Shown here in pieces: positions 6,648 through 12,139 of a stretch of DNA of 12,139 nt. A program made the translations under genes and the position numbers. Below the pieces are notes generated by a model that was not told the DNA's origin, ran no database searches, and saw nothing but the letters and a program-made list of their open reading frames with translations. Positions within the stretch are counted from its first letter, which is position 1. Each line of letters begins with the position of its first letter. The stretch is from Anoxypelagibacter sp902613655 (GTDB lineage Bacteria; Pseudomonadota; Alphaproteobacteria; Pelagibacterales; Pelagibacteraceae), in assembly GCA_902613655.1 (NCBI GenBank), contig CACMHR010000019.1:1-12139 (forward strand). Reading direction: 5' to 3'.

Positions 6648-7367
6648 TTAGTTGTTTTCTAAGTTGTAATTTAAAATTGTTGTTGACGCAATTGCCGCTG
6701 TCTCTGCACGTAAAATATTCTTAGCTAAAGTGATAGATATTACATTTTTATAATTAATTATTAACTGCCTCTCTTCTTCTGAGAAATCTCCTTCTGGCCC
6801 AATTAAAATACAAATTGGATTTTTTTTGGGTAATTTATTTTTTAAATCTTTTGACTCAGAATTAATATCACAAAAAACAATTTTGCCATTGTCAGGGAAA
6901 TTTTTAATAAATTCATCTAGCCTCTGTAATTCTTGAATTTTAGGCACTGTGATACGATTAGACTGCTCACAAGCTTCGGTTATAATTTTTTCTACCCTTT
7001 TTATATTAATTTCTCTAACAACACTTCTTTCACATAATAATGGAATGAATTTTTGAATTCCCAATTCTGTAGTTTTTTGTATCATCAATTCTTGGGAAAC
7101 TTTTTTGATTGGTGAAAAAGCTAACCAGATATCTTTTTCATTAGATAAAGGTCTTGATAGTTTTTCAACTTTAAATTCGGTAAATATTTTTCCTTGAGCT
7201 AAAATTTTTACATCCCACTCACCGTCTTGTGAATTAAAAAGTGAAATTTTATCGCCTGCTTTTAATCTCATTACATTCTTTGTATAATGAGATTGTTTTT
7301 CAGAAAGTCTAGAAATAGTGCCTGTTTTTAATTTGTTTGAGTAAAAAAGTCTTGCTTTTGATGCCAT
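6648..7367 (-). CDS. rsmE: 16S rRNA (uracil-1498-N3)-methyltransferase RsmE
   Basis: RsmE is a SPOUT-class enzyme that uses S-adenosylmethionine to methylate N3 of U1498 in 16S rRNA of the small ribosomal subunit. The 239-residue protein has the family length. It has an N-terminal PUA-like RNA-binding region (about 1-70, with HYTKNVMRLKAGD) and the trefoil-knot catalytic domain. Signatures are KTTELGIQKFIPL (98-110), EACEQS (131-136), LIGPEGDFS (188-196) and the knot motif LAKNILRAETAA (214-225). The ATG at 7367-7365 is preceded by a TATA element only six to eight bases upstream and by no Shine-Dalgarno sequence, which suggests a leaderless message. It diverges from the quinone oxidoreductase gene with 21 bp between the starts, and 100 bp separates its end from the oxidase operon. 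Confidence 0.95.
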   Translation of the reverse strand: MASKARLFYSNKLKTGTISRLSEKQSHYTKNVMRLKAGDKISLFNSQDGEWDVKILAQGKIFTEFKVEKLSRPLSNEKDIWLAFSPIKKVSQELMIQKTTELGIQKFIPLLCERSVVREINIKRVEKIITEACEQSNRITVPKIQELQRLDEFIKNFPDNGKIVFCDINSESKDLKNKLPKKNPICILIGPEGDFSEEERQLIINYKNVISITLAKNILRAETAAIASTTILNYNLENN

Positions 7368-7401
7368 GAAGAATTTATATAAGTTAGGATGGCAAAATCA
7401 A
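7352..7401. promoter_or_regulatory. Candidate shared bidirectional promoter between rsmE and the oxidoreductase
   Basis: The 21-bp gap holds a perfect palindrome, TTATATAA (7375-7382), usable as a -10 box on both strands. Plus strand: TTGCTT (7352-7357), 18 bases, TATATA (7376-7381), then seven bases to the ATG at 7389. Minus strand: TTGATT (7401-7396), 16 bases, TATAAA (7379-7374), then six bases to the ATG at 7367. In each direction transcription would begin at or within a base or two of the start codon, and each -35 box lies inside the opposing gene. Confidence 0.45.
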
Positions 7402-8366
7402 TTATAATTACTAAGCATGGTGGTCCAGAAGTTTTGGAATTAAAGGATGTAAATGTTGGTTCGCCTGGTCCTGAAGAAATTAAAATCAAAAATTTAGCTA
7501 TCGGTTTAAATTTTATTGATACTTATCACAGATCTGGACTATATAAATTAAAGTTACCATCAGGTATTGGAATGGAGGGAGCTGGTATTGTTGAAGAAGT
7601 TGGCTCTTCAATTAAAAATTTTAACAGGGGTGATAGAGTAACTTACTCTCAAATGCCGTTAGGTTCTTACTCTGACGAAAGGATTATTCCTGAAAAAATC
7701 GCAGTTAAAATACCAGAGGGAATAAGCGATGAAGTTGCTGCAAGTGTAATGACAAAAGGTTTAACTTCTCATTATCTTTTATTTAAAACTTATAAAGCAA
7801 AAGCCGGGGAGTTGATTTTATTTCATGCTGCTGCAGGTGGCGTTGGGCAGGTTTTTTGTCAGTGGGCAAAAAGTATAGGTTGTAGAGTTATTGGAACTGT
7901 TGGGTCGGACAGTAAAATTGATGTTGCAAAAAAAAATGGATGCGAATTTGTTATAAATTACAATAAAGAAGATTTTGACAAAAAAGTTCTTGAGATAACT
8001 GATAACAAAGGTGTCGGAGTAGTTTATGATGGTGTTGGGAAAAAAACTTTTGAAAAATCTATTAATTGTCTAAAGTCAATGGGTATGATGATTTCTTTTG
8101 GAAACGCATCTGGTGCTCTTGATCCTATAGATGTAAAAAAATATATAGCGCATAAAAGTTTATTTTTTACAAGACCAGGATTAGCCCATTATGGAGCGGG
8201 AAGAGCAGCGCTTGAAGAAGGTGCTAGTGCTCTTTTTGAACAAATTAAATTTGGTAGAATTAAAATTGATATATTTAAAGAATACAAACTTTCTGAAGCA
8301 AAAAAAGCCCATGAAGATCTTGAGGGTAGAAAAATTTTGGGTCCAGCTGTATTAATACCAAATTGA
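7389..8366 (+). CDS. NADPH:quinone oxidoreductase, zeta-crystallin/QorA type
   Basis: This cytoplasmic, zinc-independent member of the medium-chain dehydrogenase/reductase superfamily probably reduces quinones or other alpha,beta-unsaturated carbonyls with NADPH. Its length (325 residues) is that of QorA. The N-terminal catalytic fold includes NFIDTYHRSGLYKLKLPSGIG (41-61) and GMEGAGIVEEVG (61-72). The Rossmann nucleotide loop is HAAAGGVGQ (146-154), and the C-terminus LEGRKILGPAVLIP is typical of the QorA branch. The structural-zinc cysteine cluster of alcohol dehydrogenases is absent. The ATG has GG directly in front of it but no spaced Shine-Dalgarno sequence, consistent with leaderless expression from the TATA element seven bases upstream. 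The DUF1289 gene follows after three bases. The true substrate cannot be read from sequence. Confidence 0.9.
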   Translation: MAKSIIITKHGGPEVLELKDVNVGSPGPEEIKIKNLAIGLNFIDTYHRSGLYKLKLPSGIGMEGAGIVEEVGSSIKNFNRGDRVTYSQMPLGSYSDERIIPEKIAVKIPEGISDEVAASVMTKGLTSHYLLFKTYKAKAGELILFHAAAGGVGQVFCQWAKSIGCRVIGTVGSDSKIDVAKKNGCEFVINYNKEDFDKKVLEITDNKGVGVVYDGVGKKTFEKSINCLKSMGMMISFGNASGALDPIDVKKYIAHKSLFFTRPGLAHYGAGRAALEEGASALFEQIKFGRIKIDIFKEYKLSEAKKAHEDLEGRKILGPAVLIPN

Positions 8367-8369
8367 GTT

Positions 8370-8642
8370 ATGAAATTTATTAGTCCTTGTATAAGTATAT
8401 GTAAAAGTGATCCTAAAACTGGTTTTTGTTATGGATGTGCAAGAACAGATGAAGAAAAAAAGATTTGGAAAAATCCAGAGACAGCAAGTTCTTGGAAAGA
8501 GGAAAATTTGATTATTTTAAAGAATAGAATGAGTGAAACTCAACTTAAAACTTTTAACCAATCTTATAATGAAAAAATTGAGTTTGGGAAAATGGTTTAC
8601 TCTAAAAAATTAAAGAAAGAACCACAAAACAATACCAACTAG
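8370..8642 (+). CDS. DUF1289 family cysteine-rich small protein
   Basis: This 90-residue protein carries the DUF1289 signature at its N-terminus: SPCISICKSDPKTGFCYGCARTDEE, with Cys7, Cys11, Cys20 and Cys23 arranged as a probable metal-binding (Zn or Fe-S) knuckle, followed by the expected tryptophan (IWKN, residues 32-35). DUF1289 proteins are widespread in Proteobacteria and their function is not established. The C-terminal part (about 45-90) is charged and lysine-rich. It starts three bases after the oxidoreductase stop, so it is in that operon. Its last 33 bp overlap, tail to tail, the end of a minus-strand gene. Confidence 0.88.
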   Translation: MKFISPCISICKSDPKTGFCYGCARTDEEKKIWKNPETASSWKEENLIILKNRMSETQLKTFNQSYNEKIEFGKMVYSKKLKKEPQNNTN

Positions 8643-8801
8643 AGCTAAAATTAATATTAATATTCTCACTCCAAGTAAATATCTTTTTAAATTTTTGGAG
8701 TCTTCAATTTCTTTACTTTTGCCTGCTCCTATTCTGATTACAAAATAAAAGATAAGTAAAAGAACTAATACAATTACAAGTATTACCGGTTTAGAAAACA
8801 T
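8610..8801 (-). CDS. Small two-TM hypothetical protein
   Basis: I do not recognise this 63-residue protein. Two hydrophobic helices (about 5-24 and 44-62) flank a short charged loop (GAGKSKEIEDSKNLKRYL), predicting both ends on the same side, probably periplasmic, with the loop in the cytoplasm. The ATG at 8801-8799 lies within the last codons of the preceding gene (11-bp overlap), so the two are probably co-translated. The 3' end overlaps the convergent DUF1289 gene by 33 bp. The clean overlap with a plausible upstream partner makes it likely real. Confidence 0.6.
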   Translation of the reverse strand: MFSKPVILVIVLVLLLIFYFVIRIGAGKSKEIEDSKNLKRYLLGVRILILILALVGIVLWFFL

Positions 8802-8958
8802 TATATTTATTATGATATTCTAAAACTAAATTGTTTTCAAAACTTTTAATCCAGGTGGATTTTGATGTCATAATAATTGGCAAGAATAATCCAAGAGCAT
8901 ATAAAAGAATTATTACAATTGCTGCAATTATAAAGGCTCTAATAGCGTTAATTTTCAT
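8791..8958 (-). CDS. Small single-TM hypothetical protein
   Basis: This is an unrecognised protein of 55 residues. I chose the ATG at 8958-8956 over a TTG farther upstream at 8976, because an AAGGA Shine-Dalgarno sequence sits eight bases before this ATG; it overlaps the end of the DUF2721 gene, whose stop is four bases upstream. Residues 1-8 (MKINAIRA) are basic, a hydrophobic helix follows (about 9-30), and the remainder (STWIKSFENNLVLEYHNKYNVF) is polar and predicted periplasmic. It could be a signal-anchored small protein. It forms a tight operon with the DUF2721 gene and the 63-aa gene. Confidence 0.6.
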   Translation of the reverse strand: MKINAIRAFIIAAIVIILLYALGLFLPIIMTSKSTWIKSFENNLVLEYHNKYNVF

Positions 8959-8962
8959 AAAT

Positions 8963-9367
8963 CTAGTCCTTATCAATTTTCATATCAGAAAGGTGTAACT
9001 TTAATGCATTTGTCGAAAGAAAAATTTCAAGAAGAAATAAAAGTATCGAAATGATCATAGAAATACAACATGATGCAAATATCAATCTTGCGACAAAAAT
9101 AGCGTCTAAATATAAAGCTAGAACTGTAGACATATTAAATAAGAAGCCCAAACTAGATGCTCCTATAGAATATTTTAAATAATTAATTCTTTGATTTAGG
9201 TTTTTAAGTTGTTTTTCCCATTCAGGAGGTATGTGTTTTTCAAATACATATTCATCGTGTAGTTTTCTTATTAGAGCACTAAGTGTGTGAAATCTATTGC
9301 TGTAAACTGCCATTATAAGAGGTATAGCAGGAAACATTAATGCTGTAACAGTGTAGTCAATATTCAT
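8963..9367 (-). CDS. DUF2721 family membrane protein
   Basis: This 134-residue protein matches the layout of DUF2721. It has an N-terminal hydrophobic segment (TALMFPAIPLIMAVYSNRF, 8-26), a central charged amphipathic region with EWEKQLKNLNQRINYLKYSI (49-68), two closely spaced membrane helices (about 70-90 and 94-118), and an EIFLSTNALKLHL ending. The family's function is unknown. It is the first gene of a three-gene minus-strand unit and diverges from ubiA with 51 bp between the starts. The family call is from remembered pattern, not from a search. Confidence 0.7.
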   Translation of the reverse strand: MNIDYTVTALMFPAIPLIMAVYSNRFHTLSALIRKLHDEYVFEKHIPPEWEKQLKNLNQRINYLKYSIGASSLGFLFNMSTVLALYLDAIFVARLIFASCCISMIISILLFLLEIFLSTNALKLHLSDMKIDKD

Positions 9368-9378
9368 TTCGAATCGAA
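9368..9378. promoter_or_regulatory. 11-bp palindrome abutting the DUF2721 start codon
   Basis: TTCGAATCGAA is a perfect odd-length inverted repeat (TTCGA-A-TCGAA) lying directly upstream of the minus-strand ATG at 9367-9365 and directly before the proposed ubiA -35 box. It could be an operator for the divergent pair, or chance; a palindrome this short in one copy is weak evidence. Confidence 0.2.
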
Positions 9379-9407
9379 TTGATTATGTATTTACTGTTTG
9401 ATATTTA
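9379..9407 (+). promoter_or_regulatory. Candidate promoter of the ubiA operon
   Basis: TTGATT (9379-9384), a 17-base spacer and TATTTA (9402-9407) resemble a vegetative promoter. Transcription would start near 9413-9415, only about five bases before the ubiA ATG at 9419, so the message would be nearly leaderless even though a GAAG sequence lies at 9411-9414. Confidence 0.4.
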
Positions 9408-9418
9408 CAAGAAGAATA

Positions 9419-10280
9419 ATGTCATCACATCTTAGAAATTTTATTGATGTAACAAGATTAAATAAGCCTATTGGATACTTTTTGTTATTTTGGCCATGTG
9501 CTTGTGGTTTATCACTGGCATATTACTTTGATAAAGATATAAATATTTTTTTATATCATTTAACTCTTTTCTTTTCAGGATCTATTTTAATGAGAAGCGC
9601 AGGATGTATTGTAAATGATATTGTTGACGAAAAAATAGATAAAAAAGTTTCTAGAACAAAAAAAAAGGCCGATTGCGTCTGGTTCTTTGGATAAAAAATT
9701 AGCATGGATATACGTATTAATTTTATGTTTATTAGCTTTTATAATATTAATTCAATTTAATTTTCTAACTATCTGCCTTGGAATTTTTTCAATGATATTT
9801 GCATTTAGCTATCCTTTCATGAAAAGGTTTACTTATTGGCCACAATTATTTTTAGGATTTACCTTTAATTGGGGATCGGTAATGGCTTGGGCCTCTATAA
9901 TGAATGATATCGATTATTTACCAATAATATTTTATATTGGGGCCATATTTTGGACATTAGGCTATGACACGATTTATGGATTACAAGATGCATCGGAAGA
10001 TGAAATAATAGGAGTTAAATCTACTGCAATAAAATTTAAAAAAAACTTAACTCTTTTTGTGACAAGCTGTTACTTTATAAGCTCAATTCTGATGACATAT
10101 GTGATAATTAACCTGGAGATAAATTATTTTTTTATATTTTTAATTTTATTTATGTTGAGTTTATTTTATCAAATTAAAGTTATTAAACCAAAAAAATCCT
10201 ATGATTGTCTAAAAGCTTTTAAATTAAATAGTTATTCAGGTCTTTTTCTGTTTTTATCAATTTTTCTTTTATCGAGTTAA
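9419..10280 (+). CDS. ubiA: 4-hydroxybenzoate polyprenyltransferase, frameshifted by one A
   Basis: UbiA attaches the polyprenyl tail to 4-hydroxybenzoate in ubiquinone synthesis, in the inner membrane. Two reading frames together make the whole protein. The first, from ATG 9419, gives TRLNKPIGYFLLFWPC and the Mg/diphosphate motif NDIVDEKIDKKVSRT, then goes out of frame and stops at 9694. The second carries RPIASGSLDKK, the helices and the second aspartate motif GYDTIYGLQDASEDEIIGVKSTA. The joint is an A9 run at 9658-9666. With eight As the sequence reads RTKKRPIASGS, as the family expects, and the total of 861 bases gives a 286-residue protein, close to the usual 290. A TTG at 9398 could extend the N-terminus but the ATG fits better. 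MsbA follows after four bases. The enzyme call is firm; the nature of the frameshift is open. Confidence 0.92.
9658..9666 (+). other. A9 homopolymer at the ubiA frame break
   Basis: Nine consecutive As where eight would keep ubiA in frame. An equal A9 run inside the oxidoreductase gene (7928-7936) is in frame, so run length alone does not cause a break. It is either a homopolymer read error or a site where polymerase slippage could restore some full-length product. Confidence 0.8.
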
Positions 10281-10284
10281 ATTT

Positions 10285-12027
10285 ATGGAACTTAAAGAAA
10301 TAAAATTTTATTTAAAAAGATTATACAAGCATTATGTAAAAGAACATATATGGAGACTAGTATTAGCACTTGCTCTTTCAGCAGTGGTGGCTGGAACCAC
10401 AGCTTCGATAGCCTGGCTATTAGATCCTGCAGTTAAAAAAATTTTTATCGAAAATGACAGAACTTTTGCATTTGTAATTCCAATTGCCATAATTATTGTC
10501 TTTAGTGCAAAGGGTCTTTCTCTTTACTTCGCAAGATATTTAATAATAGTTTTGGGATTTAGAGTTATACAAAAAATTCAAGATCAAATGTCTGAGCATA
10601 TTTTGCTATCGGACACGCAAAGTATTGAGTCAAAACACTCGGGAAGATACGTTGCGAGTTTTCTATATGATGTCGGTATGATCCAAAATTTAATAAGTAC
10701 AGGTTTTTTAAATATAATGAAAGATTCTTTAACTTTAATAACACTGCTCTGCGTTATGTTTTATCAAAATTGGAAGCTTGCTTTATTTTCAATGATAATG
10801 ATGCCATTGGCAGCCTTTTTTGCTAAATCACTTGGAAAAAGGATGGGAAAAGCAACAACACAGAGTGCTGTATCTGCTGGAAATTTCACCACTTTACTCT
10901 CAGAGATATTAAAAGGTTCAAAAATTATAAAAATTTACCAACGAGAAAATATTGAACAAAAAAAGTCAAAAGAAGCAATTAAAGATTTGGCTGACAAACA
11001 AATAAAAATTGGTACAGTTTTAATTAGAGCCACACCAATTATGGAAACTTTAACAGGTATAATGATTGCTGGATTTATTTATTATGCTGGGCAATTAATT
11101 TCATCTGGAGAAATTGGTATTAATAACTTTTTTTCATTTTTAGCTGCAATGATGCTTTCTTATCAACCTGTGAGATCTTTAGCAACTTTAAATATGTCAG
11201 TTTATCAAGGAACAGCAGCAGCAAAAAGAATTTTTAAAATCATTGATGAAAAAATAGAAATTAAAAATGATGAAAAGTTACCTCAAATCAAAATTGATAA
11301 AGCAAATATAAAATTTAAAGATGTGAGCTTTAAATATACCTCAGGAAAAGAAAGTGCCATAAAAAATATTGATTTAAATATTGAGGGGGAAAAAATAACA
11401 GCACTGGTTGGTCATAGTGGTGCTGGAAAAAGTACAATTATGAATTTAATTCCAAGATTTTATCAGCAACAAGAAGGAAAAATATTTGTTGATGATCAAG
11501 ATATTCAAAAAGTATCCCTTAGCTCGCTAAGAGACAAAATATCACTTGTGAGCCAAGATATTATTTTATTCGATGATACTGTAGAAAATAACATTAAGTT
11601 TGCAAAATTTGATGCTAATGAAGAAGAAATTAAGAGAGCATGTCAGTTAGCTGCTGCAGAAGAATTTATTGAAACATTACCAGAAAAATATCAGACAATT
11701 ATTGGTGAAAACGGCGTTAGATTATCAGGTGGACAAAAACAACGACTATCAATTGCAAGGGCTATACTAAAAAATTCTCCAATAATTTTATTGGACGAGG
11801 CAACTTCTTCATTAGACACTGAGTCAGAGGAAAAAGTTCAGAATGCAATATTTAATTTAACCAAAAATAAAACTACATTAGTAATTGCACATAGACTATC
11901 TACAATAAAGAAAGCAGATAGTATTGTTGTAATGAAAGGTGGAAATATCGTAGGTGCTGGAAAACATGATGATCTTATGATGAAATCTAAAGATTATGAG
12001 AGTCTTTACAGTAAGCAAGTAATTTAA
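10285..12027 (+). CDS. msbA: MsbA-type ABC exporter (lipid A/lipid flippase family)
   Basis: This half-transporter has a membrane domain fused to an ATPase domain and works as a homodimer in the inner membrane, most likely flipping lipid A-core or a similar lipid to the periplasmic leaflet. Length (580 residues) equals that of E. coli MsbA (582). The six-helix domain spans about 20-310. The ATPase domain has Walker A GHSGAGKST (376-384), Q-loop Gln424, signature LSGGQ (480-484), Walker B ILLDE with the catalytic Glu505, D-loop SSLD (508-511) and H-loop His536, all intact. It starts four bases after ubiA and precedes a probable kdtA, supporting an LPS role over peptide or drug export. The exact cargo cannot be proved from sequence. 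Confidence 0.85.
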   Translation: MELKEIKFYLKRLYKHYVKEHIWRLVLALALSAVVAGTTASIAWLLDPAVKKIFIENDRTFAFVIPIAIIIVFSAKGLSLYFARYLIIVLGFRVIQKIQDQMSEHILLSDTQSIESKHSGRYVASFLYDVGMIQNLISTGFLNIMKDSLTLITLLCVMFYQNWKLALFSMIMMPLAAFFAKSLGKRMGKATTQSAVSAGNFTTLLSEILKGSKIIKIYQRENIEQKKSKEAIKDLADKQIKIGTVLIRATPIMETLTGIMIAGFIYYAGQLISSGEIGINNFFSFLAAMMLSYQPVRSLATLNMSVYQGTAAAKRIFKIIDEKIEIKNDEKLPQIKIDKANIKFKDVSFKYTSGKESAIKNIDLNIEGEKITALVGHSGAGKSTIMNLIPRFYQQQEGKIFVDDQDIQKVSLSSLRDKISLVSQDIILFDDTVENNIKFAKFDANEEEIKRACQLAAAEEFIETLPEKYQTIIGENGVRLSGGQKQRLSIARAILKNSPIILLDEATSSLDTESEEKVQNAIFNLTKNKTTLVIAHRLSTIKKADSIVVMKGGNIVGAGKHDDLMMKSKDYESLYSKQVI

Positions 12028-12033
12028 ATTGAA

Positions 12034-12139
12034 ATGTTAAAAGTTTTTTACAACTTTTTAATAAATTTTTTTTATATACCTTATTTGATTATTATTTTTT
12101 ATAGAAAAATTTATAACAAAGAGCATAGAACTAAATTTA
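12034..12139 (+). CDS. Probable 3-deoxy-D-manno-octulosonate (KDO) transferase N-terminus, partial
   Basis: An open frame starts with ATG at 12034, seven bases after the msbA stop, and stays open for 35 codons to the window edge. It encodes a hydrophobic anchor (about 4-23) followed by RKIYNKEHRTKF. A hydrophobic N-terminus followed by a basic (R/G)-K-E-x-x-R segment is how KdtA/WaaA glycosyltransferases begin; these add KDO to lipid A, and their gene commonly lies near msbA in alphaproteobacteria. Only the anchor region is visible, so another LPS gene (for example a DUF374 acyltransferase) is possible. Confidence 0.5.
   Translation, partial: MLKVFYNFLINFFYIPYLIIIFYRKIYNKEHRTKF

Noticed and set aside
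8959..8976. Upstream TTG start giving a 61-residue form of the single-TM protein
   Set aside because: The TTG lies inside the end of the DUF2721 gene without a proper ribosome binding site, whereas the ATG at 8958 has AAGGA at good spacing.
9687..10280. A separate downstream membrane protein gene starting near 9687
   Set aside because: It is the second half of UbiA; its first residues continue the RPIASGS motif after removal of one A, and it has no ribosome binding site of its own.
12034..12139. Chance open frame at the window end
   Set aside because: The seven-base spacing after msbA, the 35 open codons in a very AT-rich region and the family-like hydrophobic-basic N-terminus favour a real gene, though with moderate confidence.

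Overview
The window is a gene-dense, AT-rich stretch of bacterial chromosome (roughly 30% GC by eye). Spacers are very short, stops and starts often overlap, and codons are strongly A/T-ending. The gene content is alphaproteobacterial: an aa3-family cytochrome oxidase operon with heme/copper assembly genes running into thrC, plus rsmE, ubiA, DUF1289 and an LPS-export ABC transporter. Together these suggest a streamlined marine alphaproteobacterium of the SAR11/Pelagibacterales or HIMB59 (AEGEAN-169) type. That assignment is inferred from style and gene order, not from a marker gene.

Minus strand, 6547 down to 1: one long operon. An unrecognised 86-aa two-TM protein comes first, then oxidase subunit II (coxB, CuA), subunit I (coxA), two tandem subunit III paralogues, a small subunit IV, heme O synthase (ctaB) and the CuB copper chaperone Cox11 (ctaG). 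A previously hidden 57-aa single-TM protein with a C-x-x-C motif follows, and then threonine synthase (thrC), which leaves the window. The II-I-III-III order resembles the alternative CoxMNOP oxidase of rhizobia. Cox11 is short and lacks its usual membrane-proximal cysteine. The small C-x-x-C protein is locked to Cox11 by an ATGA overlap and to thrC by a one-base overlap.

Centre: rsmE (minus) and a quinone oxidoreductase gene (plus) diverge from a 21-bp gap. The gap holds one palindromic TATA element that could drive leaderless transcription both ways. A DUF1289 gene follows the oxidoreductase. It converges, with a 33-bp overlap, on a minus-strand trio: a DUF2721 membrane protein and two small unrecognised membrane proteins.

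Plus strand, 9419 to the end: ubiA, an MsbA-type ABC exporter, and the first 35 codons of what looks like kdtA/waaA, i.e. ubiquinone synthesis followed by a lipopolysaccharide cluster.

Two conserved genes, thrC and ubiA, are each broken by a single extra A in a poly-A run. In both, removing one A restores the family sequence, so these are either homopolymer sequencing errors or real slippage sites. No rRNA, tRNA, CRISPR, insertion sequence or long repeat was seen.
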